Source of the DNA: Marinobacterium arenosum
Lineage (GTDB): Bacteria; Pseudomonadota; Gammaproteobacteria; Pseudomonadales; Balneatricaceae
Reading direction: 5' to 3'
DNA length: 64,000 bases
Assembly (NCBI RefSeq): GCF_019795155.1
Contig: NZ_JAILYN010000001.1
Coordinates: 124,001 to 188,000 of the forward strand
Each line of letters opens with the position of its first letter. The first letter of the stretch is position 1. This document shows, piece after piece, positions 19,689-28,659 of this stretch. The translations under genes were made by a program, and so were the position numbers. The notes under the pieces are model-generated. The model did no database searches, was not told the DNA's origin, and saw nothing but the letters and a program-made list of their open reading frames with translations.

Positions 19689-21719
19689 TCAGGCCACCCG
19701 CTCGGCCAGCACGCCGGCCGCCGGTCGTTCCGTGCGGATGGAGTTGACCAGGTACTCGAGCACCGGCGCATTCGGCGCGGCACAGCTGCGCATGAACTCC
19801 GGCAGGAAGGCCGGCCGCTGCAGAATACCGCGCGAGATCATCTCGTCGATGATCGGCAGGAACTCGAAGCCGGTCTTGCCGATGAACAACGCGCTGATAT
19901 CCTGGCTCTGGTGCAGCTGCAGCGCCTCGCGCAGTCCGCGCAGGTAGAGGTAATCCTTGGTGAAGCCGCCGCCACGGTGCACCCGGATCGCCATCTGGAA
20001 GGCGCTATCCGGCGACTGGCCATGTTCCTGCACCAGGAACTGCCAGGTCTTGCGGAAGTCGCCGTGGCGCAGCATCTGCTTCACCGCCAACACCCGCAAT
20101 GCGAGCATCTTGAGCCGCTGCAGCGTCATGTTGCCGGACAGGTACTCGCTGAGAATCGCCAGCCCCTCCTGGCTCATGGTGTTGCTGGGCAGGCCCAGCG
20201 AAAACACCTTCAGCGGTTGTTGTACCGCATTCAGCGTGGTCACCATATGCACGCCCAGCTCATGATGGGCCAGCGCCTGTAGCTCGGTCCTGCCGACCTT
20301 GACGTCCTTGCGCACCAGCAAGCGCCGACGGGCGTTGTTGACCATCGCCTTGGCCACCAGCCGGTTGGAGGTTTCCACCCGGCAATCCAGCCCCCAGCGC
20401 TGGGCCTGCTCGCGGAAGTAGCCCACCATCTCGGCGGCGCCGTATTCCTGCGGCTCGCGCTCGTCCAGCGAGGGCGCATAGAGCAGGAACTGGGCGTTGG
20501 CGACATCCTGCTCGGAGGGCTCGCCATAATAGCGCAGCGAGTTGTAGATGAACCGGTCGCTGCCGATGCTGACCAGCAGGTCGATCTTCTCGGCAAAGTT
20601 ATCGACCACCTTGCGATACAGCTGCTGGATGCCGGCGTCGCGGATCCGGTCCACCGGCAACCGGTACAGCTGCTCACGGAACAGGTAGGGGTCGATATTC
20701 AGCTGCCGGTAGCTGAACTGCGGCTGGTAGTGGCTGCGGCTGAAGAAGCGCCGCTTCTCCAGCAGGATATTGGTCGGGTTGATGTACTGCAGCGTCTCCA
20801 CATCGCGAGCCAGCTTGTACAGCGCCCGGTCCACCTGGCTGATCGCCGGATCCAGCAGCGGCGCCAGCATATCCTGGCGGCGGCTGCGCAGGGTGCGCGT
20901 GTAACGGTGCGCGAAGTAGGAAGCGGTATCCACCAGCGCCTGCTTCATGCCGTCCTTCAGTTCATTGAGCACCAGCGGATAGGGTTCGCCGCTGAGCTCG
21001 TCCATGAACACCTTCTTGACCTCCACCGGCAGCACCAGGGTATTCTCGAAGCGGCTGTTAACGTGAGCGATCATGTAGCCACGTCCCCAGAACACCTTGT
21101 TGTACGCGCAATCGACCTGCACGTTGGGCAGGCGGATGCCGGCCAGCTGCTGTCCAAACCGCTTGACCACCCGCTCCCAGCGATCCATGTCGATCTGCTC
21201 GGTACCGATGTTGAAGGTCGGCGCGCCCTCGCCGATCCGCACATGGTTGTAGGAGTGCAGATCAAACACCAGGCAACTGCCGAAACGGTTCTGCAGTTGC
21301 TCGATCAGCGCATCGAGAATCCGGTAGAAGCGGCGATGCTTGTCATAACTACGGGCCAGCTGGGCGCTGGTCGGGCGCTTGTGCCAGACCTCCTTGCCCC
21401 AGGCGCGCTGGTATACCGCCCGCGACAGCGGCCGGTTCAGGTCGTACTCGTAGCGCGAATCATGCGACACCAGGGTGATCGGCATCGAGCCGATCAGCTC
21501 GCCGGTGTACGGATCCTCTTCGAAGTAGCGCTCCTGCTCGCTCAGCAGGCAGCGGGGCACCAGCTCCTCGCGCAACCGGCTGCCATCATGCACCGCGGTG
21601 CAGATATGGGGCACGTATTGCTCGATCTTCAGGGTCAGCGAGCCGTCATCCAGCGTCGCTTCGAAGCATTCGGCGTCGGCGATGCGGGCCAGCAGCTCCG
21701 TTTCAGATAGCGTCAGCAT
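19689..21719 (-). CDS. Fused N-formylglutamate amidohydrolase / DUF1704 (MATCAP-like) carboxypeptidase
   Basis: 676-residue two-domain hydrolase. The first 290 or so residues resemble N-formylglutamate amidohydrolase (LVSHDSRYEYDLNRP, CLVFDLHSYNH). The C-terminal part is DUF1704, named for its QEGLA motif (Glu518). It also carries HELGVH (His486, Glu487, His491), the HExxxH zinc site that DUF1704 shares with eukaryotic tubulin tyrosine carboxypeptidase MATCAP, where QEGLA supplies the third zinc ligand. It overlaps the upstream ATP-grasp gene by 17 bases, so translation is probably coupled. Both activities are inferred from motifs; the substrate is unknown. Confidence 0.8.
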   Translation of the reverse strand: MLTLSETELLARIADAECFEATLDDGSLTLKIEQYVPHICTAVHDGSRLREELVPRCLLSEQERYFEEDPYTGELIGSMPITLVSHDSRYEYDLNRPLSRAVYQRAWGKEVWHKRPTSAQLARSYDKHRRFYRILDALIEQLQNRFGSCLVFDLHSYNHVRIGEGAPTFNIGTEQIDMDRWERVVKRFGQQLAGIRLPNVQVDCAYNKVFWGRGYMIAHVNSRFENTLVLPVEVKKVFMDELSGEPYPLVLNELKDGMKQALVDTASYFAHRYTRTLRSRRQDMLAPLLDPAISQVDRALYKLARDVETLQYINPTNILLEKRRFFSRSHYQPQFSYRQLNIDPYLFREQLYRLPVDRIRDAGIQQLYRKVVDNFAEKIDLLVSIGSDRFIYNSLRYYGEPSEQDVANAQFLLYAPSLDEREPQEYGAAEMVGYFREQAQRWGLDCRVETSNRLVAKAMVNNARRRLLVRKDVKVGRTELQALAHHELGVHMVTTLNAVQQPLKVFSLGLPSNTMSQEGLAILSEYLSGNMTLQRLKMLALRVLAVKQMLRHGDFRKTWQFLVQEHGQSPDSAFQMAIRVHRGGGFTKDYLYLRGLREALQLHQSQDISALFIGKTGFEFLPIIDEMISRGILQRPAFLPEFMRSCAAPNAPVLEYLVNSIRTERPAAGVLAERVA

Positions 21720-22740
21720 CTTCGATCACCTTGCGGAACTGGTTCTTGCGCTCGACGATCAGCTCCTTAGCGGCGATTACGTGCTCGACGAAATCGATCA
21801 CCTTGGCCTGCAGCCGGGTGCGGTTCAACCGGTTGATACGGGTAATGCCGCCCGGCGACAGCACGTTCACCTCGATCAACTTGCCGTTGATCACGTCCAG
21901 ACCGACGAAGTACAGTCCGTCACGCACCAGTTTCGGGCCGATATGACGGCACAGCGCCTTCTCTTCCTTGGTCAGCTGGTGCTTCACTTCACGACCGCCG
22001 GCATGGATGTTGGAACGCACATCGTTGGCCGCCGGCACCCGCCGCATCGCACCGATCGGTTCGCCGTTCAGCATCAGGATGCGAACGTCGCCGTGCTCGG
22101 CACCGTCGACATAGTCCTGCATGATCACGTAGTTGCTGTTCTCCCCTTCGCCGACGTAGAAATCGAGCAGCGAGCGAAAACTCTGCTGGGCGCTTTTCTC
22201 CACCACGATCACCCCCTGGCCGCCAAAGCCGTTCAGCGGTTTCATGATCATTTTCTCGGACTGCGACTCCATCAACACCCGCTCCAGGTACTCCTTGTTC
22301 TTGGAGACATGGGTACCGGGGATATAGCGGCTGGCTTCGCCGGAGAAGGAGGCGGTGTACAGCTTGTTGTTGGCGATCCGCAGGCCGTCGATATCGTTCA
22401 TGATGAAGGTATCGGCGCGCACCGAATCGAGGAAGTTCAACGCCACCGTATCCAGCGGCGGGTTGGCGCGCATGATGATCGCGTCAAATCCCGCCAGCGG
22501 CAGTTTGGAGCGCTTGAACTGGGCGTTACGGTAGAACGACGGGATATTGCTGGTCAGCTTGTCCGACTTGCGCAGCACGTTGCAGAACGCGTGGGCCACC
22601 GTATCACGGATGGTCAGGCTGTTCGGGGTGGTGATCGCCACCGTATGACCACGGCTGGCCGCCTCGTGAATTAGACGCAGGGTCGAGTCGTTCTCCGGAG
22701 AGACACGCTCCCACGGATACATCAGGAAACAGATCTTCAC
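21703..22740 (-). CDS. Glutathione synthetase-like ATP-grasp ligase
   Basis: 345-residue GshB paralogue. N-terminal domain MKICFLMYPWERVSPENDST, then FDAIIMRANPPLDT (GshB has the like MRKDPPFDT), the ATP-grasp glycine loop KPLNGFGGQGV, and Mg ligands in GLDVINGKLIEVN. It runs about 30 residues longer than GshB at the C-terminus. GTG start seven bases after GGAG. It probably ligates an amino acid or amine to a carboxylate of a glutamyl peptide (inference). It heads the operon with the amidohydrolase/DUF1704 and GGCT genes rather than with gshA, so it is unlikely to be the housekeeping glutathione synthetase. Confidence 0.8.
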   Translation of the reverse strand: MKICFLMYPWERVSPENDSTLRLIHEAASRGHTVAITTPNSLTIRDTVAHAFCNVLRKSDKLTSNIPSFYRNAQFKRSKLPLAGFDAIIMRANPPLDTVALNFLDSVRADTFIMNDIDGLRIANNKLYTASFSGEASRYIPGTHVSKNKEYLERVLMESQSEKMIMKPLNGFGGQGVIVVEKSAQQSFRSLLDFYVGEGENSNYVIMQDYVDGAEHGDVRILMLNGEPIGAMRRVPAANDVRSNIHAGGREVKHQLTKEEKALCRHIGPKLVRDGLYFVGLDVINGKLIEVNVLSPGGITRINRLNRTRLQAKVIDFVEHVIAAKELIVERKNQFRKVIEDADAI

Positions 22741-22957
22741 CTGAATACTCCAACAGGCCCCACCGGCGGGGGCTTGGTTATCTAAAAAATATCGGTATTC
22801 GTTTCTGTGCGGTCAGTTGAAAGGCATCGGGACATGCCCCCGACCTGGGGAAGCACGGGACACAGAATTAATGGCGGCGATTGTCTTCGCAATCGTTGCC
22901 GCTGGCAATCGTTTTTTTCCTGATGATGGCGATTTTTGGCAGTTTTTCAGAGCTTTT

Positions 22958-25303
22958 TTAGCGGATATCGACCACCCGACTGGCTTTCTTGAAGCGCACC
23001 TTCCAGCCCGACCAGCCGGGCAGCTCCCAGCGTTTCGGATCGCTCTTGCGCAGGCCACCGATCTTTTCGGCGGTGACCACCCGGCGAGCCACGTCGTAAT
23101 GGATCAGCAAAGCCATATCGCCGAGCGACAGCCGGCGTGGATACTTGCCATCGAAGGCCGCCCGCTGCCAGTCGGGAATACCCTCGAAGCGCAGATCATC
23201 CGGCTCGATCAGTTCGATATCTCCGCCCTGCTCCACACCTAGTCGTTCGAGCTGCGCCTGCAGCCAAGCCTGCGGTTCGGGCACCTCGCCGTCGGCTTCG
23301 CCGAGCGCCACGAACAGCGCCCAGGCAGCCAGGTCGTCCCGCAGCCGCTCACCAACGCCTGCCATCAGCCGGCCGGACAGGATCAGCTCGGCCAATGCCC
23401 GGCGCGCAAGCTCACCCTGCGGCTGCTCGAGCTCACTACCGATCAGCCGTCCGGCGTAGTGACGCTCGACCACCAGCCACAACTGCGCATCTTCCGGCTG
23501 CCACTGCACGTCACCCGGTCGGACGTCACCCAGTCCCGCCCGTACCATCTCGGCCAGGCTGACCGGCGCCATACAGGTGCCGATGGTCAGGGTCTGCCGG
23601 GTACCGCGTGAACCCGGCACGCTGTGCTCGTCGAACACCAGCGCCGCCTCGGCCTCATCGGCAAAGCGGGAATCGCGGCCCGGCTGCAGCTCGGCAAAGC
23701 CGTTGCCCATTGCGTCACGCCGCTTGGCCCGGCGAATAAAGACCCGTGCCGGATCGGCACGCATCGCGGCAAGCCGCCAGCGTTGAGCATCGAAATCCAG
23801 TTCATCCGGCAGTGCCGGCAGGTTCAGCTGACGGCGGATCTGAGCCGCCAGCTGGCGCGCCTCCTCTCGCAGCCGCGCATCCGTCGCCAGGCATTCCGGG
23901 GGCGTTTTACGCAGCAGCGCGATCAGGGTGCTGGCATCACAGCCCTGCGGCAGCCACTGCTGCAACTCGCGCCGCTCCTGCTCCCCCGTCGGCAGCCGGA
24001 ACAGCCGCTGGCCGACGCTGAGCGCCGCCGCAAGGTCCACCATCGCGCCCCGACAGGCCTCATCGGGCATCAGGCTGATCAGGTGGGCAAATGCCGTGTC
24101 GATCGGCAGCGGAAACAGTGCCCGGCCGTGATCCGTGACCAGACCGTGCTGGTCGATCGCATTCATCTCGCGCAGCCGTGCTTCTGCGGTGGCCAACGAC
24201 TTGGCCGGTAGCGGGTCGGCAAACGCCAGTTCGCTGGCCGAGTAGCCGCAACAGGCCGCCGCCAGTACCAGTTCAGTCAGTTCCTCACGCTGGATCTGTG
24301 GCGGGGTAACCTGTTCCAGTGGCGCATGCTCGCCCCACAGGCGGATGCAGCGCCCCGGCGCCAACCGCCCGGCCCGCCCCTTACGCTGCTCTGCACTGGC
24401 CTTCGAGATCGGCTGCAGGCTCAGCACCGTACGGCCGTTGCGCTGATGCGTGCGCCGCTCCAGTCCGCTATCCACCACCGCGGTGACGCCGGGAATGGTC
24501 AGTGAGGTTTCCGCCACATTGGTGGCCAGGATAATTCGACGCCGGTCTGCCCGGTTCAGTGCCCTGCGCTGACCGGCGGCATCGACGCCGGCGTGCAGCG
24601 GCAGCAGTTCGGCCGCCAGCCCCGCCAAAGCCGCCTGTGCCTGGGCGATCTCCCGTCGTCCCGGCAGGAACACCAGCAGGTCGCCGTCACTGTCAGCCAG
24701 CATTCGTTCCGCGGCGCCCCGTACCTGTTGACTGAGATTGTGCAGCGAGGGCATCTGGCGCGAATCAGCCGCCTGATGGCTGACTGAAACCGGGAAGTTG
24801 CGTCCCTCCGCCTCCAACAGATCCGCCTCGAGATAGTCCGCCAGTCGTTCTCCGGCCAGGGTCGCGGAGGTCAGTACCAGTCGATGGCGGTCCTGTGCTT
24901 TCAGCAGCGCCAGCAGCAGGTCGGTATCCCAGCGCCGCTCGTGAAACTCATCCAGCAGCACGGTCTGAAAACGCTCTAGCCGCCCTTCCACCAGCCAGCG
25001 TAACGCCACGCCGGGGGTGACAAACAACACCCGCGTCTGCTCGCTGCAGCGCTGCTCGAAGCGGATCGCATAGCCGACCTCCTCACCCAGCGCACTGCCT
25101 GCCAGCTCGGCAACATAAGCGGCCAAGGCGGTACAGGCGACCCGGCGCGGCTCGACCACCAGCACCGGCCCCAGTTGTCGCGCCCACAGCGGCAACCGGG
25201 TCGACTTGCCGGACCCGGTCGCGGCGCTGACCACCAGATGGCGCTTAGCCAGGCTGGACAAGAATTCGTGTTGCAGGCAATCGATGGGGAGTTGCGGGGA
25301 CAT
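22958..25303 (-). CDS. hrpB: ATP-dependent helicase HrpB
   Basis: 781-residue DExH-box helicase. Walker A is AATGSGKST, motif II is DEFH (LLDEFHERRWDTDL), motif III is SAT, and motif VI is QRKGRAGR. The HrpB-specific C-terminal domain is complete, ending in the conserved WPGxxG-like segment (WELPGWSGWKVRFKKASRVVDIR). Physiological role is poorly defined in this family. The 217-base gap after it leads to the ATP-grasp operon, which runs in the same direction but probably has its own start. Confidence 0.92.
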   Translation of the reverse strand: MSPQLPIDCLQHEFLSSLAKRHLVVSAATGSGKSTRLPLWARQLGPVLVVEPRRVACTALAAYVAELAGSALGEEVGYAIRFEQRCSEQTRVLFVTPGVALRWLVEGRLERFQTVLLDEFHERRWDTDLLLALLKAQDRHRLVLTSATLAGERLADYLEADLLEAEGRNFPVSVSHQAADSRQMPSLHNLSQQVRGAAERMLADSDGDLLVFLPGRREIAQAQAALAGLAAELLPLHAGVDAAGQRRALNRADRRRIILATNVAETSLTIPGVTAVVDSGLERRTHQRNGRTVLSLQPISKASAEQRKGRAGRLAPGRCIRLWGEHAPLEQVTPPQIQREELTELVLAAACCGYSASELAFADPLPAKSLATAEARLREMNAIDQHGLVTDHGRALFPLPIDTAFAHLISLMPDEACRGAMVDLAAALSVGQRLFRLPTGEQERRELQQWLPQGCDASTLIALLRKTPPECLATDARLREEARQLAAQIRRQLNLPALPDELDFDAQRWRLAAMRADPARVFIRRAKRRDAMGNGFAELQPGRDSRFADEAEAALVFDEHSVPGSRGTRQTLTIGTCMAPVSLAEMVRAGLGDVRPGDVQWQPEDAQLWLVVERHYAGRLIGSELEQPQGELARRALAELILSGRLMAGVGERLRDDLAAWALFVALGEADGEVPEPQAWLQAQLERLGVEQGGDIELIEPDDLRFEGIPDWQRAAFDGKYPRRLSLGDMALLIHYDVARRVVTAEKIGGLRKSDPKRWELPGWSGWKVRFKKASRVVDIR

Positions 25304-25404
25304 GGTTTAACGCTGTGACGGTGATCGGGCTCCGGCGCATCATAACATGTCGGTTTCGTTACGTTTGCGCCCCGTTAAAGATCCGATTAAACAAACGTTT
25401 AGGT

Positions 25405-25410
25405 TATAAT
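25405..25410 (+). promoter_or_regulatory. -10 box upstream of the DUF3012 lipoprotein
   Basis: Perfect TATAAT at 25405-25410 (GGTTATAATCC), about 50 bases before the start codon. The -35 region is poor (no good match at 16-18 bases). Confidence 0.45.
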
Positions 25411-25461
25411 CCGCCGCTTCAGACAGAGCGGCCGCATGGCCAAGCAATGGAGACTGTGAGC

Positions 25462-25632
25462 ATGAAAAAAATACTGCTGGCCATGGTGATGGTCGCTAGC
25501 ACCTTGGCACTGGCCGGTTGCGGCCCGGAAGTGGGCAGCGAAGCCTGGTGTGCCGATCTGAAAGAGAAGCCGAAGGGCGATTGGTCCGCCAACGAGGCAG
25601 CCGAATACGCCAAGTCCTGCCTGTTCAAGTAA
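25462..25632 (+). CDS. DUF3012 small lipoprotein
   Basis: 56-residue lipoprotein: MKKILLAMVMVASTLALAGC is the signal peptide with lipobox LALAGC, leaving a mature peptide of about 37 residues. The mature part (EVGSEAWCADLKEKPKGDWS, then ANEAAEYAKSCL) matches the DUF3012 family, which keeps two cysteines that may form a disulphide in the periplasm. Start at the ATG directly before KKILL; a longer frame upstream is non-conserved. Function unknown. Confidence 0.85.
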   Translation: MKKILLAMVMVASTLALAGCGPEVGSEAWCADLKEKPKGDWSANEAAEYAKSCLFK

Positions 25633-25655
25633 TCCGGCAGCTTCGGTATTGCGTA

Positions 25656-25686
25656 CCGCCGGCCTTAGGTTCCCTAAGGCCGGCGG
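25656..25686. terminator. Perfect 14-bp hairpin after DUF3012 gene
   Basis: Arms CCGCCGGCCTTAGG (25656-25669) and CCTAAGGCCGGCGG (25673-25686) with a 3-base loop, 24 bases after the stop. There is no T-run, so it may protect the small mRNA's 3' end or act as a weak terminator. Confidence 0.55.
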
Positions 25687-25790
25687 ACCCGCTCAACTCC
25701 GTCGATCGTCACCAGCCAACGAGGGCCCTCTCGATGGGGCGGTTGCCGGACAATAAAGTCGGTGTTGAACCACAGCAGGCAATACAACGA

Positions 25791-25816
25791 AAAACGGCGC
25801 CCCGAAGGACGCCGTT
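25791..25816 (-). terminator. Terminator of glutaredoxin gene with UUCG loop
   Basis: On the minus strand, AACGGCGTCC and GGGCGCCGTT pair around UUCG and run into a T-stretch (A-run 25791-25794 and beyond on the plus strand). One G-U pair exists only in the minus transcript. Confidence 0.85.
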
Positions 25817-25836
25817 CAAAGAAACGCGGCAGAGAA

Positions 25837-26205
25837 TCAGCTGGCGCCGACGAAACGGTTTTCCAGGTAGCGGACGATATCGCCGGACTCGTACATCCAC
25901 TTCACCTCGCCCTCCTCTTCAATCCGCAGACAAGGCACCTTGACCCGGCCACCGCCCTGCATCAGTTCGTCACGGGCACGGGCATCTTTCTTGGCATCGC
26001 GGGTCTCGATGTTCAGGCCGTGGCGTTTCATCGCCCGACGGACCTTGACGCAGAACGGGCAAGCTTCGAACTGATACAGCGCCAGATTGGCGGTCGCTTG
26101 GTCGAGCTTGGCCTGCTCCTCGGCGGGACGTTTCGGCGAGCGCGGCGAGAAGATGAAGTTCAACAGCAGGATGATTCGACCCAGAATCCAACGGATAACA
26201 GCCAT
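25837..26205 (-). CDS. Membrane-anchored glutaredoxin-family protein
   Basis: 122 residues: an N-terminal membrane segment (IRWILGRIILLLNFIF), a charged linker, then a glutaredoxin domain with CPFC active site (FEACPFCVKVRRAMKRHGL), the cis-Pro motif KVPCL and the C-terminal SGDIVRYLENRF. The anchor suggests the domain faces the cytosol. Start chosen at 26205 because GGAGGTAGCC immediately precedes it; the ATG at 26217 overlaps that site. Likely a glutathione-dependent reductase; partner unknown. Confidence 0.82.
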   Translation of the reverse strand: MAVIRWILGRIILLLNFIFSPRSPKRPAEEQAKLDQATANLALYQFEACPFCVKVRRAMKRHGLNIETRDAKKDARARDELMQGGGRVKVPCLRIEEEGEVKWMYESGDIVRYLENRFVGAS

Positions 26206-26270
26206 GGCTACCTCCATAGAGCTGACAGCATAGATGATTGGTGTGTTATAGCTTTTCGGTGGCCGACCTC

Positions 26271-26747
26271 TCAGGGCCGGCTGCCCACCCGTACCTGGCC
26301 GGTTTCGAAGAACTGGGCAACTTGCTTGCGCTTACGGCCGATCAGCAGCGGGCCGTCATCCATAAACAGGAAGTTCTTCCAGTTTCGGCGGAATACCGCC
26401 CAGGTGGTTTCAATGATGTGGTCGCTTTCGTAACAGAACCAGACAACAGTCTGATCGTCCCAGTCGAAATGCTCGGCAACGATCGCCGGCAGTTCCGGCT
26501 CGTCACTGTCCCAGGGGCCCTGCCAGTCGCCGGGCTCCTCCTGCCAGACATCGTTGCGCACTGCCCAGTCGCCGGTATCGAACTCACGCGGATGGTCGCA
26601 GTTCTGGCTGACCTGCAGCGCCCAGATCTGCTCGGCACGCTCCGCCGCCACCGGCTTGATGGCGGCCAGATCCTCGGCGCTGACCGGCAGATCCTTATGA
26701 CGGAAGATCCAGCCTTTACGGTACTCATCGAGGGGGATGTATTTCAT
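26271..26747 (-). CDS. DUF2947 family protein
   Basis: 158-residue acidic, tryptophan-rich soluble protein starting MKYIPLDEYRKGWIFRHKDLPVSA, the N-terminus typical of DUF2947. No catalytic motif, signal or membrane segment is visible. Found in marine gammaproteobacteria; function unknown. Same direction as the glutaredoxin gene downstream and the lipoate-ligase-like gene upstream, with gaps of about 60 bases. Confidence 0.75.
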   Translation of the reverse strand: MKYIPLDEYRKGWIFRHKDLPVSAEDLAAIKPVAAERAEQIWALQVSQNCDHPREFDTGDWAVRNDVWQEEPGDWQGPWDSDEPELPAIVAEHFDWDDQTVVWFCYESDHIIETTWAVFRRNWKNFLFMDDGPLLIGRKRKQVAQFFETGQVRVGSRP

Positions 26748-26805
26748 GGCTCACTCGGCATCGGTTCACATCAGCGCGCGACTATACCACTGCTTGAGCG
26801 CCAGT

Positions 26806-27573
26806 TCAGCCCTCGGCCAGTCTCCGGAAAGCCTGGCCGATCAATCGCCGCATCCGCAGGGTCAGCTCGCCGGGCGGTAACTCAAGCCGTCCGGCCAGTC
26901 GCTCGGCGATGCAGGTCGAGACCGCCGGATCGTATTGGCGCGGATCGCCGGCCAGCCGGTAGAAGCGGTTGACCTGCTCGGTGCCCCGTGCCGCATCACA
27001 CTCGACCATCAGCATCGCCTGAGCCAGTACACCGCCGCTGATCCCCCGTTCGCGGGCCCGCGAGCCGACCAGCCGCTGCGCGGTGCCGGTCACTTTCAGG
27101 CCGTCCACCACCAGATTGTAACGGCCGTCGCAGTAGGCGCCGTCGACCGCGCCGTACTCGGCGTCCAGGCCCAGCTCGGCCAGCGCCAGCCGGATCGGCT
27201 CGCACAGCGCCTGGTAGATCAGCTCCAGATCGAAGTGGCTGTCCTGGTACTGCGGGAAGATCAGGCTGAAGTGCAGAATACCCGGCTCATGGGGCACCGT
27301 GGTGCCGCCGCTGTCACGCCCCAGCACCGGCCAGCCCTCGGCGGCCAGCCGCCGGCAGGCTTCGGCAAACTGCGGTAGCCGGGTTTCGCGACGGGTCGCC
27401 ACCAGCGAACGGGGGTTCTCCCACAGCCGCGCCAACGGGCCACTCAGCCCAGCCGCCACCGCCCGGACCAGTTCGGTGTCCCGTTGCAATGCCCGTTGCG
27501 GATCCGCCGACAGCGGCTCATCCAGCAGTTGCCAGTTTCGATAGCGGCTAAACAGCCGATGCAGGCCGGTCAT
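26806..27573 (-). CDS. Lipoate-protein ligase A family protein
   Basis: 255-residue BPL/LplA/LipB-fold protein. The GRDSGGTTVPHEPGILHFSL segment corresponds to the lipoyl-AMP glycine loop (usually RRxSGGGxVxHD), and the catalytic lysine lies in VVDGLKVTGTAQR. It probably transfers lipoate or octanoate to E2 or GcvH domains; whether ligase or transferase cannot be told. GGAGG nine bases before ATG 27573 fixes the start. Confidence 0.78.
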   Translation of the reverse strand: MTGLHRLFSRYRNWQLLDEPLSADPQRALQRDTELVRAVAAGLSGPLARLWENPRSLVATRRETRLPQFAEACRRLAAEGWPVLGRDSGGTTVPHEPGILHFSLIFPQYQDSHFDLELIYQALCEPIRLALAELGLDAEYGAVDGAYCDGRYNLVVDGLKVTGTAQRLVGSRARERGISGGVLAQAMLMVECDAARGTEQVNRFYRLAGDPRQYDPAVSTCIAERLAGRLELPPGELTLRMRRLIGQAFRRLAEG

Positions 27574-27680
27574 TCGGGACCTCCACATTTTCAGATGTGC
27601 TTGGCAACAGACTAGCCTGTCGGCAGTGCGGTACACTAGCCTCTCAATCAGGATTGATATGTAACCACGGGAACCGATCC

Positions 27681-28049
27681 ATGCTGTACGTACTGCCGGA
27701 AACCGCCGGCGATATCGTGGTGGTACAGGCCACCGGCCAGTTGACCGCCGAAGACTACCAGAATGACTTCCTGCCGCTGCTCAATGAAAAGCTCGAGCAG
27801 TTCGGCGCGGTAAGGGTGCTGATCTACCTCGATCGCGACTTCACCGGCTGGACCGCCGGCGCCCTCTGGAAGGACGCCCGCTTCGGCCTGGCCCATCGCA
27901 ACGATTTCAAACGTCTGGCGATCGTCGGCGATGCCCGCTGGCTGGACTGGGCTGCGCTGATCGGCGAGCAGCTGATCAGTGGCGAATGCCGTCACTTCGC
28001 TGAGCGGGAGTTCCTGCAGGCACTGCACTGGATCGACGGTGCCGAGTAA
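27681..28049 (+). CDS. SpoIIAA-like (STAS-fold) protein
   Basis: 122 residues of the SpoIIAA-like/DUF3478 family: MLYVLPETAGDIVVVQATGQ, central RVLIYLDRDFTGWTAGALW and KRLAIVGDARWLDW. The family has an anti-sigma-antagonist-like fold but no phosphorylated Ser here, and its role is unknown. The gene overlaps the next one, a J-domain gene, by 11 bases. Confidence 0.75.
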   Translation: MLYVLPETAGDIVVVQATGQLTAEDYQNDFLPLLNEKLEQFGAVRVLIYLDRDFTGWTAGALWKDARFGLAHRNDFKRLAIVGDARWLDWAALIGEQLISGECRHFAEREFLQALHWIDGAE

Positions 28050-28626
28050 CCACGACGATACCCGCAACCCGCTGCTGGCGGCGGTTGCCCGGCTGTTGAG
28101 CCGGCAACCGCAGGGCTGCAGCGAGTTTGAATTGATCAAGTCGCTGGAGCTGGCGGAGGAGTTCCCGCCGCTGGCGGACGAGCCGCGACTGGCGCTGTTC
28201 CAGAAACACTTTCTGGTGATGAATGCGCTCTACCGGCTACAGCAGAGCTTCTGGCAGCAGGACGGTCTGTTGCTAAGCATCAGCGCGTTGCGGATCGCGC
28301 TGGAGCCGGTCGTCGACTCGCCCGCCGGCAGCAGCCTGCCCGGCGACGGCGCTGAAGCGAAGCTGCGCGATTATTACCTGGACTGGGCCAACTACCAGGG
28401 TGCCAGCACCGAGTCGGTGGAGCAGTTGCTGAATGAGTTCTGGCGGCGTTACTGTAGCCCGGACAAACGACAGGCGGCGCTGGCGTGCCTGCAGCTGCCG
28501 GCCGATGCCGATACGCAGCAGATCAAGCAGCAGTACCGCCGGCTGGCGGCGCAGCACCATCCCGACAAGGGGGGCGACGCGGCACTCTTTATAGAGCTGC
28601 GCGAGGCCTACGAGATGCTGCGCTGA
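28039..28626 (+). CDS. DnaJ-related protein with C-terminal J domain
   Basis: 195 residues: an N-terminal DNAJ_related domain (NPLLAAVARLLSRQPQGCSEF) and a C-terminal J domain of about 50 residues with the HPD motif (YRRLAAQHHPDKGG), the contact that triggers DnaK ATPase. The GTG start at 28039 fits the family N-terminus and overlaps the preceding stop region, so translation is probably coupled. Likely a specialised DnaK co-chaperone. Confidence 0.8.
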   Translation: MPSNHDDTRNPLLAAVARLLSRQPQGCSEFELIKSLELAEEFPPLADEPRLALFQKHFLVMNALYRLQQSFWQQDGLLLSISALRIALEPVVDSPAGSSLPGDGAEAKLRDYYLDWANYQGASTESVEQLLNEFWRRYCSPDKRQAALACLQLPADADTQQIKQQYRRLAAQHHPDKGGDAALFIELREAYEMLR

Positions 28627-28659
28627 CAAGACGCATAACAACGAGCAAGGAAACAAGCG

